A stretch of DNA of 64,000 nt from RBC074 sp964470555 (GTDB lineage Bacteria > Acidobacteriota > Blastocatellia > RBC074): NCBI GenBank assembly GCA_964470555.1, contig CAYYDG010000001.1, forward strand, positions 321,966-385,965. The letters are read 5' to 3'. The position numbers were made by a program, and so were the translations under genes. Below the pieces are notes generated by a model that was not told the origin of the DNA, ran no database searches, and saw only the letters and a program-made list of their open reading frames with translations. Of this stretch, positions 1 to 10,546 are shown in pieces; within the stretch, counting starts at the first letter, position 1; every line of letters begins with the position of its first letter.

Positions 1-490
1 CAAAGTTGTCCTTGCCCTGAAAGAATCGGCAAGCTTCGAACGTGGCTTCGCTCATCGGCGCAATCAACACCAAATCCAATTTGCCTATGTCATAAACGGC
101 GATGGCGGCTTGATTGTCGGCAACGCTGCTCAACGAGGTCAGGTCGAGCGGAAAACTCGCCGCCGCATTGAACTCTTCCCAACGCGCCAGCAACTTCATC
201 GCCAGATGGCGCGATTGCATCTGCTGAAAATTGACGCTGTTCAGGTAACGATCCTTCAACTGCGATTCGTTCCATTGCGCCAGCAAACCGGGCAAGTCTT
301 TGAATTGCGCGTAAACCAATGCGCCGCGCGGAAAGTCCGCCGCCAGCGCGAAATTCTTGTCCGCGCGTTGAGCCGACACGGCGCTGACAATCACACCAAC
401 CAGAATAAGCGCCAACAACAACACCACAACCAGCAACGCGCGTTTGCCGATTTGTCGCAATTCGTTTTTCGACATGACGTTTGAAAACAT
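1..490 (-). CDS. Membrane-anchored protein of unknown function (3' part outside window)
   Basis: The reading frame stays open from the ATG at 490 to the window edge, so only about 163 N-terminal residues are visible. An AGGAGGGG ribosome site lies 4-6 bases before the ATG and begins right at the TGA of the upstream TPR gene, so translation is probably coupled. A second ATG at 475 is possible but has no comparable site. Residues 17-40 form one strong hydrophobic segment (LLVVVLLLALILVGVIV), either a signal anchor or an uncleaved signal peptide. The remainder (FPRGALVYAQFKDLPGLLAQW and following) resembles DUF3352-type proteins, which I infer only from the pattern. As last visible gene of the propeller/vWA/TPR operon it probably acts at the membrane with those products. 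Confidence 0.75.
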   Translation of the reverse strand, partial: MFSNVMSKNELRQIGKRALLVVVLLLALILVGVIVSAVSAQRADKNFALAADFPRGALVYAQFKDLPGLLAQWNESQLKDRYLNSVNFQQMQSRHLAMKLLARWEEFNAAASFPLDLTSLSSVADNQAAIAVYDIGKLDLVLIAPMSEATFEACRFFQGKDNF

Positions 491-502
491 CGTTCCCCTC
501 CT

Positions 503-3500
503 TCAGCGAGCGACCACAGGCCGTTCATCAACTGTCAGCGGCCAGCCGCGTTTATTCAATTTTTCCTTCTGCCTGGATTTCAACTGCTCAATGCGCGATT
601 CCGCACGGCGGCGTTCGTCAGCATTGAGCGCATTCAGCCGAGCGCGTTCAAAATCCGCGGCCTTGTCGAAATCGCCAATTTGCTCAGCCGATGCCGAAAG
701 CATCGCCAGCAATTCCAGTTGAGATTTGCGTTGTCGTTCATCCGCGCGAACGATCAAAGTTTGAAACTTATGGGAAGTCGCCGCCTCAACGACAGCCGTC
801 GCCGTGCTTCGCAATCGTTCATCAACGGCGGCAACTTTCAGCGCCGCGCGCGGCTGGCCGAGTCGCGCATAAAGTCGCGTCATTTGCCAGCGCAATTCGT
901 CTTCGTCAGCGCTGAACGCTGCCAATGCTGACGAATCCGACGACGAAACCAATGCAGCGGCAAATTCGCTCAACGCATCTCGTTCACGCCCCGCGCGTTT
1001 CAGCATCAATGCGCGCAACGCTTTCAACTGAGCGCTCGGCAAATCCATCGTCGCGTTCAACGACCTTGCCGCGTCATCTGCTTGTCCGCGATTCGCCAGC
1101 GACAATGCACCCAGCGCCGCTGCCGCTTCACGATCCTGACTGCCGGACGCGAGCAACGACTGCCACAACTCATCGCGCTTGCCTGCGATTTCTGGCACGA
1201 TCCACAACGCCGTCCAACGTGTTTGCCGAGCGATTCGTCGTTCGGCGATCAATCCGGCCAGCAACTTCACGGCTTCGGCTTCGCGGTTGTTCGCCGCCAG
1301 CAATCGCGCCAGTTCCAATCGGCAAACGCTGTCTTCCGGCGAAAGCTCCAACAGGCTTTGGCGATATTCAATCGCCGCGGCGAATTCTCCGAACTCCGCT
1401 GCGGTTTCCGCCGCCAGTCGCAAAGAAGTCAGCCAGGTCAATTGATTGATCGTCGCTGGCGTTTCAATTCCCGCGGAATCAACTATGCGCGCTTTCACAA
1501 ACGGCAACACCATCAATTCAGCCAACGCCTCGTTTCGCTCCGCAAACGAAGCCGCGCCATTCATCAATCGCAACAGTTTCAGCCCAGTCGCCGAATCGTT
1601 TTTGGCAAACGCCAGCCTCGCCAGGCCTATGAACGTAGCTTCGGTCAATTGCTCCAATGCGAGCTGGCGTTCGTAAGCCGCGCGCAATACTTCGTCAGCT
1701 TCTGTCTGCCGCTGTTCGCTGCGCAACATTTCCACAGCCTGATTCAATCGTTCCAGATTCGGCGCGGAAACCGTTTCCAGTTTGTCGTTGACTTCAACGC
1801 CGACGAATCGTTTGATCCCTGCAATCGCCTGAGGTAATCGTCCGGCGCGAACATCCAGTCGCAATTTGGCCAGCCGCAACCAACCTGGACGCGCAAACTT
1901 TCCTTTGAATTGTTGTTCGATGGCAGTAACCAATCGGACGGCATCAGTATCTTTGCGTTCGGCAATCAGCATTTCGAGATATTGTTTTTGCCAACCCAAT
2001 CGTGCCGGTTCCTGATCCGCGAACTGCGCGCCGACGGCGTGGTCATGAGCTTCTTCGATTTCTTCCAGACTCCAGGTCGGATGCCTTCTCAGCCGATCTT
2101 CAAAGTCAAAATCCGAAATGTAATTGGAAATGCCCGCCGTTCGTTTAATCAGTAACTCGTAAAACGGCGCAAGCTGAGCGCGTGGCAGCAGGGATTCGCG
2201 CACGATCATTTCCGACAGCAAGGTGTCACGAGGAACTGACTCGGCAATCTGTCGAAGGAATGTCGCTTTCTCGCGGTCATTTTTCTCAAAAGAATCCGCC
2301 AACGCGCGAATCAATGGTTTCAATGATTCAAACGCTTTTTCGGCCTGACCACCGCCCTGCCAGGCGAGAAGCGGCTGCAACTGCGCGCGAGCTTCAGCCT
2401 GCAACCGATGCTTGCTGAGCGTTTGCAGGTAAAGCAGTTCGTCTTCGACAGAAACGGTTTTCCCTTCCAGAATTTTCGCCCAATTTTCATGGGCGTTTTG
2501 CGCTTTGCCCATCTCAAAATACGCCGATCCCATATCCGCCCAAACCGGTTTGTTCAAAGCGTTGTTTTCGCCCCGCAATTCAACCGCAAGCTGCAAATGT
2601 TCCAGCGCCTGTGCGGGCTGTTTTTGCTCCAACAACCATTGGCCAAGCCTGTGTTGTTCAGCGGCGTCCTGTGGTTTGCGCTCCAGCATTGCGGGCAAAA
2701 ATCGGTTGCTGCGTGGCCGTCCGGTTTCGGTCAGCGACAACCAGCGCCCATAACTTTCCGCCAACGCAAACCAGTTGTCGCCGATCAATTCGCTGGACGA
2801 ATCGGATTTGGCCGCCAGCATTTCGCCTATGGTTCGCCAACCGAGCGCGACAGTGAAAAAGGCTTCGTTCGATGCGTTCTGATCTCGCGCCGCCAAACTC
2901 AATTCCGCCTGCCGCGAGTTGTGCCAGGCGGTATTCATCGGCGCAGCCTGAATCGCCGCGCGCGCCAGTTGCAGTTCGTTGTTGCGCAGCAAAAAGTTGA
3001 TCAGTCGAAAACGATGCGGCGTTTGTTGGGCGATGAGTTGTTGCAACTCGGCGCGCCCGGCTTCACCACGTTCCAACAACGCTTCAAAGTAACGATCCAC
3101 CAGTGAAGACGTAGCGGAATGATTCATCCGCGCGCTTTGAAACTCCGCGCGCAACGCCGCCAGTTCGCGTTCGCCGTCTGCGGTCAACCGCGCGTATTCG
3201 GCAATCAACGTGCGATATTCCGTCGCGTTCAGCTTTTGCTGGTTCGCCAATTCCTGTTCGATCAATTCGACAATTCGAGTGTAAGCTCCACGCTCGGAAT
3301 AAAAATTGATCAGCGTCATCAAACGGTCTCGATAAATGGATTCGTGATTCGCCGTCGTCGCCGGGGCAAGTTTCGCCGCCGAATCTTTGCGCGCGATCAA
3401 AATGCGTTCGGCCAGATCGTTGAAACCGGCGCGGTAACTCAAATTCAACAACACCGCCTGAGCGCCGTCGGCTTCGGCTGTCGTGCCGCCAGTTGAAACC

Positions 3501-6500
3501 CATTGCTGCACGTCACGATGCAGCGCAGCCAGTTCGCCGCCTGTGCCAAATTCACTGGCAACTTTGCCGACCGATTCCGGCAACGCACGATCAAATGTTT
3601 CCAGCAACCTGCGAGCTTTGCCCGCCAGCAAATTGTCCGAACTTGCAGAATCACGGCGAATGCGTTCGCGCACTTCCCACAATCGGCGCGCGATTCGATC
3701 CAGTGGTTCTTCATCGCGCAACGCCGAAACATATCCGCTCAATTCGTAAGCGCTCAGTTCATGTTTGTAGAAATCCTTTGAGAACGTATCGAAAGCCTTC
3801 CGATAAGTTTCAATTGCCTTCGCACGCTCACTACGCGACAGAACGGAGGCTTCAGAAAATTGTTCGCTGAGCGTTTTCGGTTTCGGTTTTTCAACCGGCA
3901 ACCTGGCGCGCGTGGCCTCGGCTTCGCGCTTGCGACCGGCTTTGTCGTAAACATCGGCCAGCAAACGAATGTATGCCGGATCGTCATTCGTGCGCTCCAC
4001 GCAAAGCGCCAAAGCATCAATCGCCGTTTTGAACTCTTTTGCACGGACGGCCATCTCAGCCAGCCCGCGGTGCAGTTCGATCATTTCCGGCTGGTTGTGA
4101 ATGGCCTGTCGCATTTGCGCGTTGGCGTTCGGCCAATCGCGTTTTGCGTCGTACAACCGTGCCAGCACCAGATTCCATCGGTAATTTTTGAACGCCTGCG
4201 CAGAAGTCTTTTGGTAATACGCAATCATAGTGTCTGCTCCGCCATAACGTTTGGCGTATTCGATGGCGGTGTTGACCTTGGTTTCGTCTTCGGGATTGCG
4301 ATTGATGATTTCGATGTGCTGTTCGATGGCGGAATTGAAATCGCGCAATTGCGTGAACGCTTCAATCACCTGTTCGCGCAACTGCGCAATGGTCTGGCGC
4401 ATTGCCAGATGATCCGTTTCCTGTTCTTTGACGGCGCGAATGGTCTGGCGATACCGCTCGCGCAAAGCGCCGGCTTTCGATTGGCGAACATACAGCTTCG
4501 ACAATTCGCGGAACACATCCAGATTGGCCGGATTTTCGTCGTACAGCTTTTTCAGCGTGATTTCCGCCGCCGCCAATTGCCCGCGTTCGCTTTGCCGCGC
4601 GGCCAGTTTGCGGGCAAACACATATCGAAACCGCCCCTTGCTGCGTTGCGCGGCGCTGGCCAATAAACGCATGGATTGTTCGCGCTTGCCCAGCAACCAG
4701 TAATAATCCGCCGCTTCGGTCAACACGCCATAATTTGTCGGATGAGTTGCGATCAACTGGATGAGCGAAGCGGTTGCAGATTCTTTTCGTCCGCTGGCGA
4801 CGGCGCGTTCGACCAATTGCAAACGATATGAAATTTTCTGTCGCTCCGTGCCGGCGACAACGGCCAATCGGCGCAGCGTCGCCAGTTCACCTGCGGCGTC
4901 TTCGTGTTCGCTGAACAGTTCTCTGGCATCTTCCAAAAACGCTGGCCAGTTGCTGTTGGCGATTTGCCGTTTGAGCAAGGGCGCGACATTCGGCCACTGC
5001 TCCAAATCCTGCATCAGAAACGCGTAGCCCAAAACCATTCCGTCGCGTTGATCGGCGTTGCGCGTTCTACCCAATTGCGTGGCCAGCGCCTGTTGCAATT
5101 GTCTTTGTCCGTCTTTGCGAGCAGACAGTGTTTTCAATCGCGATTTCGTTCGCCGGTAATTCGGCGAATGCACGTGCAGGCCTTTGACGTATTCGGCCAG
5201 AGCTTCACCGGGTTGATGTCTGGCTTCGAGCAGCGCGGCGACTTGAAAAGCGTATAACGAATCGTCCTGTTTTTGCCGCCGGATGGTTTTCAAAACGCGC
5301 AGCGCGTCGTCGTACTGAAAATAATCCCAATACACGGTTGCTGTTTCCAGATACGTCGCTTCGTCCCCCGCGCCAAGCTGTAACAGTCTTTCCCATTCAG
5401 TGGCAGCGCGTTTCATCTCTCCCAATTCGGCAAACACTTCTCCGGCGCGCGTGCGATGTCCAACGGATGAAGGCAGCGCATCAGCGGCAGCAAGCTGCAA
5501 CTGCGCGCATTCCGCCAACGACCGTTGATCTTTCTGGCCAAACGAACGAGTGAAGGCGATCAATCGTTCGCTGAAATCCGGCGTGTTCGGATACAAACGG
5601 TTCAATTCGCGGTAAGCGTCCACGGCGTCTTCGAAGTTTGACAGCCACGCGGCGGAATCGGCGCGAAACATCTTGTAAACCGGGTTGTCGCGTTCGCGCG
5701 CAAGCGCTGCGTGTTGGCGCAATTTGCCTGCGCCGGACAAATGAGCCAAAAACCGTTGGCGAATTTCCACCGATTCAAAATAATGCTCGGCCAGCAAACG
5801 TCGCCAATCGTCCCACTGTTTATGACCGGCGTAATAATCCAGCAGCCCACTGATAAAACGCTGATTGTGCGGAAATCGCTGGTGCGCTTGCAGGTGCAAA
5901 CTCAAATACAGATTGGCATCGAACGCCGTCGCGTTGTCGTTCGCGCCTGTCTGGACGAAGCGGTTCAGATACTGTTCGATTTCTTTGTCATTCAACCGCC
6001 GGAGCAGTTCGCGCGAAAATCGTTCGAATTCCGATTGACGGTTTTGCCGCAAATACCAACGCGCCAAACGATCCGTCCAAACTGTGGTGGGAAATCGCTG
6101 GATCGCCTGCTGGTAAACGCGCAACTGATCTTCCGCCAGGTTCGTCTGTCCCAACCATTGCAGCATCTGTTCATACAACCCTTGTTCGTCCGGGTACTTT
6201 TTGGCTTCGGCGGAATACAACGCCAGCACGTCGGCGACGCGATTGTCTTTCGTCAACGACGCAACGTAACGAAGCAGCACGATCAGGTAAGTTATTTCAT
6301 CCGCCGGTTGTTTTTGCCGTGTCAGCGCAACCGTGCGAAATCGCTTGTAGCTGTAACGGTATCCGTCTGCGTCGCTGAGCGTGTCGTTGAGGCTGTAACC
6401 GTAATTGGTGTTCGGCGGATAAGCGCCCATCGCCGGAGATTCGCTCGTCGGTTCACTGCCGCCACCAGTCGGAATCAACGATTGGCCGGGTTTTCGCTGT

Positions 6501-8101
6501 TTGCCCAAACGGTCGAGCAGTGTCTGGTAAATCTCCTGCTCACGGTTGCGTTGTTCAAGCAGAACGTAAGCGTCAGCCAGTTTCAACGCGACTTCGGCAA
6601 ATTGCTGAGCGTCCGCATACCGGCTGTCGAATTCGGCCAGCAGCGCGGCGGCCTCTTCGGATTCTTTCGCTGCGGCGTGCATGCGAATCAAATCCAGATA
6701 CATCTGCGCCAGCGCGGGCGAAGTCGGATATTCGCGCTTGAAAGTGTTAAACACGCGATAGGCGGCAGCGCGGTTGAAAAACGCGACGGCAGTTTGTTCC
6801 GCCTGCTGAAATTCGTATTGCGGATTGGCGTCGGCCAACACCAGCGACAACATGCCGCCCAGCATTCCGGGATGCGGATCGCTTTTCGCCACATCCTGAT
6901 AAAACTTCAAATCTCCATCGGTCAGCGCCGTTCGTTTGGTGTCTGCATCCAGCAAAAGCTCGAAAATCTGGTACACCACTTTTTCCCGCAACTCGCTTCC
7001 CTTTTGCAGATTCCCCGTTTGATGCAGCGTGTACAAAAACCGCGAGGCCAGTTCGGCTTCGTCGTGTTTCAACAACAACCGCGCAGCCGTCGCCAATTCT
7101 TCCGGCTTCCATTGCACGCGCCGCGCCGCGCGAGCTTTTTCAAGTTGGGTGAAAATCGCCGCCGCGCCCGATTCGTTGAAGTCGTAATCGTAAAACCGGT
7201 AATGAAACAGTCTGACCGCTATGTCGAAATTGGTCTGGTTGCGGCGGAACGCCTGCTTCAACTCTTTGCCATAAGCGCGCAAACGATCACGTCCGCTGAG
7301 AAATTCGTAGTAAAACTGCTGCGATTGTTCATCCGACCAAAACGGATCGAACGCGGCGACATACACTCGTTCGGCTTCTGCGCCGCGCTTCAACGCCACC
7401 AACGTTTCAACTTCTTTTTGGAGGAAAAACCGGCGCTCAGCCGGAAACGAGTTTTTGTATTGCCGAACGGCTTTCAACGCCTCGACATAATCGTTCTGTT
7501 CGATCAGTTGTTTGACGAATTGTTCGACGATTCCGAACGCCGCCGGATCAGCGGCAATCAGTCGCGTGAAAAATTCCGGTCGCTGGTATTTGTCCAGCCG
7601 ATGTTTTGCGGCCAGTTCGATCAGTTCGCGCAACACAGTTGCGCGTTCCTGCACAGGCGAAGCGGCAATCAGACGTTCCAGCGTCGCCGCCTGTTCGGCA
7701 AACCGGGCACGTCGGTTGTAAAAACTGGCGAGCGATTTCAACGCAGCCGTTTTGTTGGGTTCCAGTTCAACGTATCGCAGCATCGCCTGCTGCGCCGCCT
7801 CGACATCGCCGAGCCGTTCGTCCAATTCCGCCAGCTTGAACTGAATGTCGCTGTCCGCCGGAAAACGGCGCGCGATTTCGGCCAACCGCGTGCGGGCTTC
7901 AGCAGTCGGATACGGCACAATGGATTGCGCGCCGAAAAATTCCGCGCGAGTAAACAGCGCGGCTTCGATTTGCGCGTCGCGTTCGTTTGATTGCTGACCA
8001 GCGGTTTCGGCTGCGCGATTCGGTTGAATGACCGCGAGCGAAAACGCAATCAATGCTAATGCGGTCAATCTTGCTGATTTGAATTTCATTCTTCGCGTCA
8101 T
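503..8101 (-). CDS. Giant secreted TPR-repeat protein (2532 aa)
   Basis: The frame could begin at a TTG (8128) inside the preceding gene, but I choose the ATG at 8101, which has GGAAGAGGG about 7 bases upstream and then gives a clean signal peptide (MTRRMKFKSARLTALALIAF, then a small-residue cleavage region near NRAAETAG). Most of the product is degenerate 34-residue helical repeats of TPR type (for example FKLAELDERLGDVEAAQQAM and YLETATVYWDYFQYDDALRV), rich in Ala, Leu, Arg and Gln. No catalytic domain was recognised. Predicted location is periplasm or outer membrane, as a protein-protein scaffold. It lies 16 bp after the VIT/vWA gene and its stop overlaps the ribosome site of the next gene. 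TPR proteins next to vWA proteins also occur in Bacteroides BatA-BatE clusters, but no MoxR ATPase is seen here. Confidence 0.9.
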   Translation of the reverse strand: MTRRMKFKSARLTALALIAFSLAVIQPNRAAETAGQQSNERDAQIEAALFTRAEFFGAQSIVPYPTAEARTRLAEIARRFPADSDIQFKLAELDERLGDVEAAQQAMLRYVELEPNKTAALKSLASFYNRRARFAEQAATLERLIAASPVQERATVLRELIELAAKHRLDKYQRPEFFTRLIAADPAAFGIVEQFVKQLIEQNDYVEALKAVRQYKNSFPAERRFFLQKEVETLVALKRGAEAERVYVAAFDPFWSDEQSQQFYYEFLSGRDRLRAYGKELKQAFRRNQTNFDIAVRLFHYRFYDYDFNESGAAAIFTQLEKARAARRVQWKPEELATAARLLLKHDEAELASRFLYTLHQTGNLQKGSELREKVVYQIFELLLDADTKRTALTDGDLKFYQDVAKSDPHPGMLGGMLSLVLADANPQYEFQQAEQTAVAFFNRAAAYRVFNTFKREYPTSPALAQMYLDLIRMHAAAKESEEAAALLAEFDSRYADAQQFAEVALKLADAYVLLEQRNREQEIYQTLLDRLGKQRKPGQSLIPTGGGSEPTSESPAMGAYPPNTNYGYSLNDTLSDADGYRYSYKRFRTVALTRQKQPADEITYLIVLLRYVASLTKDNRVADVLALYSAEAKKYPDEQGLYEQMLQWLGQTNLAEDQLRVYQQAIQRFPTTVWTDRLARWYLRQNRQSEFERFSRELLRRLNDKEIEQYLNRFVQTGANDNATAFDANLYLSLHLQAHQRFPHNQRFISGLLDYYAGHKQWDDWRRLLAEHYFESVEIRQRFLAHLSGAGKLRQHAALARERDNPVYKMFRADSAAWLSNFEDAVDAYRELNRLYPNTPDFSERLIAFTRSFGQKDQRSLAECAQLQLAAADALPSSVGHRTRAGEVFAELGEMKRAATEWERLLQLGAGDEATYLETATVYWDYFQYDDALRVLKTIRRQKQDDSLYAFQVAALLEARHQPGEALAEYVKGLHVHSPNYRRTKSRLKTLSARKDGQRQLQQALATQLGRTRNADQRDGMVLGYAFLMQDLEQWPNVAPLLKRQIANSNWPAFLEDARELFSEHEDAAGELATLRRLAVVAGTERQKISYRLQLVERAVASGRKESATASLIQLIATHPTNYGVLTEAADYYWLLGKREQSMRLLASAAQRSKGRFRYVFARKLAARQSERGQLAAAEITLKKLYDENPANLDVFRELSKLYVRQSKAGALRERYRQTIRAVKEQETDHLAMRQTIAQLREQVIEAFTQLRDFNSAIEQHIEIINRNPEDETKVNTAIEYAKRYGGADTMIAYYQKTSAQAFKNYRWNLVLARLYDAKRDWPNANAQMRQAIHNQPEMIELHRGLAEMAVRAKEFKTAIDALALCVERTNDDPAYIRLLADVYDKAGRKREAEATRARLPVEKPKPKTLSEQFSEASVLSRSERAKAIETYRKAFDTFSKDFYKHELSAYELSGYVSALRDEEPLDRIARRLWEVRERIRRDSASSDNLLAGKARRLLETFDRALPESVGKVASEFGTGGELAALHRDVQQWVSTGGTTAEADGAQAVLLNLSYRAGFNDLAERILIARKDSAAKLAPATTANHESIYRDRLMTLINFYSERGAYTRIVELIEQELANQQKLNATEYRTLIAEYARLTADGERELAALRAEFQSARMNHSATSSLVDRYFEALLERGEAGRAELQQLIAQQTPHRFRLINFLLRNNELQLARAAIQAAPMNTAWHNSRQAELSLAARDQNASNEAFFTVALGWRTIGEMLAAKSDSSSELIGDNWFALAESYGRWLSLTETGRPRSNRFLPAMLERKPQDAAEQHRLGQWLLEQKQPAQALEHLQLAVELRGENNALNKPVWADMGSAYFEMGKAQNAHENWAKILEGKTVSVEDELLYLQTLSKHRLQAEARAQLQPLLAWQGGGQAEKAFESLKPLIRALADSFEKNDREKATFLRQIAESVPRDTLLSEMIVRESLLPRAQLAPFYELLIKRTAGISNYISDFDFEDRLRRHPTWSLEEIEEAHDHAVGAQFADQEPARLGWQKQYLEMLIAERKDTDAVRLVTAIEQQFKGKFARPGWLRLAKLRLDVRAGRLPQAIAGIKRFVGVEVNDKLETVSAPNLERLNQAVEMLRSEQRQTEADEVLRAAYERQLALEQLTEATFIGLARLAFAKNDSATGLKLLRLMNGAASFAERNEALAELMVLPFVKARIVDSAGIETPATINQLTWLTSLRLAAETAAEFGEFAAAIEYRQSLLELSPEDSVCRLELARLLAANNREAEAVKLLAGLIAERRIARQTRWTALWIVPEIAGKRDELWQSLLASGSQDREAAAALGALSLANRGQADDAARSLNATMDLPSAQLKALRALMLKRAGRERDALSEFAAALVSSSDSSALAAFSADEDELRWQMTRLYARLGQPRAALKVAAVDERLRSTATAVVEAATSHKFQTLIVRADERQRKSQLELLAMLSASAEQIGDFDKAADFERARLNALNADERRRAESRIEQLKSRQKEKLNKRGWPLTVDERPVVAR

Positions 8102-8117
8102 CGTTCGTCCCTCTTCC

Positions 8118-10541
8118 TCACCGCCCAATAATGGAAACCATCACGTCCACGCTGGATTGGTTGTGCGCGAAATCTTCGGCGGAAACAGTCAGCGCGTATT
8201 GTCCTGAAGCCAATCCGCCGGGCACGCGCAATCGTCCAACGCTCGCCTTTTCTTTATCCGACCAGACCAGCGACACAGGCTGCGCGCCGTAAAGTTTCGC
8301 TACCAGCCGCACGGTATCTTTGTCGGCGTTCACCTTGACCAGCAGTTCGTCGCCCGCCCGCACGGTTTGCGAATCCACGCGGGCTGCGAGCTTCGGCGCG
8401 TGGCTGTCAATGACGAAGCTTTTTTCTTCCTGATACCCGTTGCCCTGTTTGTCGGTCAGCAACAACCGGCAGCGATACGTACCATCCGGCATCCACGCCG
8501 GCGCCAGAAATCGCGCCTGCCAGACGCCTTCTCCGGGCAAAAACTTCAACGGCAATGTTTCGCCGAACGGCAGCACAGCGAACACTTCCTTGATCGAAGA
8601 ATCGGTTTTGACGCGGATGACAGGGTCGCCGGGTTGAATGACGCGCGGACGCAACAACGAACGCGGCGCGGCCAGAAAAGCCGTGTATGGCGTGACGAAT
8701 TTGTATTTCTGCGACAAACGAATGATTTCGGCGATGTAATCTTCGCGCTCGCCGTTCAGATTCATTTCGTACAACAGCGCATCAATGCGCGCTCGCGCCC
8801 ACAATCGCGGCAGATGTTCGTGCGCGGTTTCAAGCTGCGGCAACATGACGCGCCGCGCCAGCGCAAAAGCCTGCTCGCCGAATTTGCCCTGAATTTTGAC
8901 TTCGGCGTTTTGCTGAGAAGATTTATATCGCCCGACAAACGCCACGCTCGCGCCGTCGAAACTGTGCTGCGATTGCGAAGGTGATTGCACCGAGTAAACC
9001 TGCGAAAAATTGGCCGGGTTGGCGGCGGTGAATTTCAATTCGTCAATGCTGGCGCTGCCGATTTGCGCGAAGACCAGTTTCAGTTGCGCCGAGATGTCTT
9101 CGGTTTCGCGCGCCTGTGCAAAGTAGCCTTTGCATTTCAGCGTCAGCGTTTCCAGCAGGTTTCGGTTTGTGTCGCCACCTAAGCCCAGCGCATACAGCCG
9201 CGTTTTTTGCGAAGAGCCGGACCGATTGGCCGTGTCAAAAGCCTGCGCAATGCGTTTGATGTTGACGGTTTTCAGTGTCGGGTTGGCGTCGGAAATCAAC
9301 ACGATGCTGCGTTCGCCTGAAGGAAAAGCGTTGGCCAGTTCAACGGCTTTAACGAGCGCTTGCTGCAAATCCGTTCCGCCGCCGAGCATTGAAGCTTTGA
9401 TGAAACCTAGCGCCTGTTCGACGTTTTCCGCTGTGGCCGGTTGTGAAGCAGCGGCAAACGGCGCAAAACCATCGTTGAACAGCGCCATATTGAAATGATC
9501 CTGCGGCGACAAACTGTGCAGAAAAAAGTCCGTGGCTTCGACGGCTCGCGTCAACTTTTCGCCGTGCATCGAAAGCGAAGTGTCGAACAGCAATAGCACA
9601 TTGCGCGGATGCTCGTTCTTGTTCGCCGAAGAGGCGCGCGAATTGAAAACCGCACGCGCTTCAAAGTAGCCGTCCGGGATCCCGGCGGCGAGCGAAAGAT
9701 CGCGCAGGTCATAAGCTGAAATGCGTTCCGGCGCGCGGTGAGCGATGAACGATAGCGCGCTCTGTTCGACGTTGATTGTGTATTCCAGCGAAAAATCTTC
9801 TTTCAGTTCGATGTCGTTGGCGCTGAATTCATACTCCTGATCGTTACCCAAATTGCCTGATTGCTGTTTGACCGGCTTCATCGCATAAGCGCTGGCGAAT
9901 TTGAGCGGAGAAATCGGCGCATCGCTCAACACCTTCACGCGCAAGGAAAATTCGCCTACGCGCTGGGTTTTCCCAAACGAAGCCTTCAATGGAAAACTGA
10001 ACCGCGAACTCAGGTTTTCGACCGGCAGCATTTCTGTGTATTCCAGTTCGACGCGCTTGGTGCCGTAAGCCGGAATTGGAAAGACTTTGGCTGAAAAGGC
10101 CGATGCGCCGCCGTGTTCGTCGTCCTGTTGCAGCAATCCCGGATCGGTCACTTGCGCTTTGATCTGTTCGTAAAGTTTGTTGGCGCGCCGTTTTTCCAGA
10201 ATCACGCCAGGCAAGCGCCAATCGCCATCCCAGACGGCAAAATCCGCGATGGACGATTGCGGCGGCAAGGCGAAGAGATATTTGCCTTCAAGCGCCTGGC
10301 CGACGTGATTGTCGAAAATTTGCAGCACGCGAACATGCGCGTGCTGGTTGTCAATCGTCACGTTCACCTTCATCACCGGCAGCGACAGAATCGAATCATC
10401 CGGCGTGTTTTTGATCGTCGTCGGAATCAGCACGGCGGATTGTGCGCGGCTGCGAACGGCGGGCAGAACAAGTCCGCCCGCCAGCATCAGGCTGAGAACA
10501 ATGCAGAACACATAAAAATTTCGTTGCGGGTTGCGGGTCAT
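8118..10541 (-). CDS. VIT and von Willebrand factor A domain protein
   Basis: This 807-residue protein has an N-terminal signal or anchor segment (about residues 10-30, FCIVLSLMLAGGLVLPAV), then a VIT (inter-alpha-trypsin) domain recognisable from VLQIFDNHVGQALEGKYLF and EKRRANKLYEQ. A vWA domain follows, with the metal-ion-dependent adhesion site written as LLLFDTSLSMHG (the DxSxS motif). The last 250 residues are beta-rich and look like an Ig-type module. Start: ATG at 10541, with a GGAG-TAAGGAAG ribosome site overlapping the upstream stop. VIT/vWA proteins are usually surface or periplasmic binding proteins that use Mg2+-dependent ligand contacts. The operon position, between a propeller protein and the giant TPR protein, suggests one envelope complex (inference). 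Confidence 0.9.
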   Translation of the reverse strand: MTRNPQRNFYVFCIVLSLMLAGGLVLPAVRSRAQSAVLIPTTIKNTPDDSILSLPVMKVNVTIDNQHAHVRVLQIFDNHVGQALEGKYLFALPPQSSIADFAVWDGDWRLPGVILEKRRANKLYEQIKAQVTDPGLLQQDDEHGGASAFSAKVFPIPAYGTKRVELEYTEMLPVENLSSRFSFPLKASFGKTQRVGEFSLRVKVLSDAPISPLKFASAYAMKPVKQQSGNLGNDQEYEFSANDIELKEDFSLEYTINVEQSALSFIAHRAPERISAYDLRDLSLAAGIPDGYFEARAVFNSRASSANKNEHPRNVLLLFDTSLSMHGEKLTRAVEATDFFLHSLSPQDHFNMALFNDGFAPFAAASQPATAENVEQALGFIKASMLGGGTDLQQALVKAVELANAFPSGERSIVLISDANPTLKTVNIKRIAQAFDTANRSGSSQKTRLYALGLGGDTNRNLLETLTLKCKGYFAQARETEDISAQLKLVFAQIGSASIDELKFTAANPANFSQVYSVQSPSQSQHSFDGASVAFVGRYKSSQQNAEVKIQGKFGEQAFALARRVMLPQLETAHEHLPRLWARARIDALLYEMNLNGEREDYIAEIIRLSQKYKFVTPYTAFLAAPRSLLRPRVIQPGDPVIRVKTDSSIKEVFAVLPFGETLPLKFLPGEGVWQARFLAPAWMPDGTYRCRLLLTDKQGNGYQEEKSFVIDSHAPKLAARVDSQTVRAGDELLVKVNADKDTVRLVAKLYGAQPVSLVWSDKEKASVGRLRVPGGLASGQYALTVSAEDFAHNQSSVDVMVSIIGR

Positions 10542-10546
10542 CTTCC

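Noticed and set aside
5711..7990. Long plus-strand ORF (759 codons) opposite the giant TPR gene
   Set aside because: It is antisense to the TPR gene, has no ribosome site, and is rich in Arg, Gln, Phe and Cys as expected from a reverse-complement shadow.
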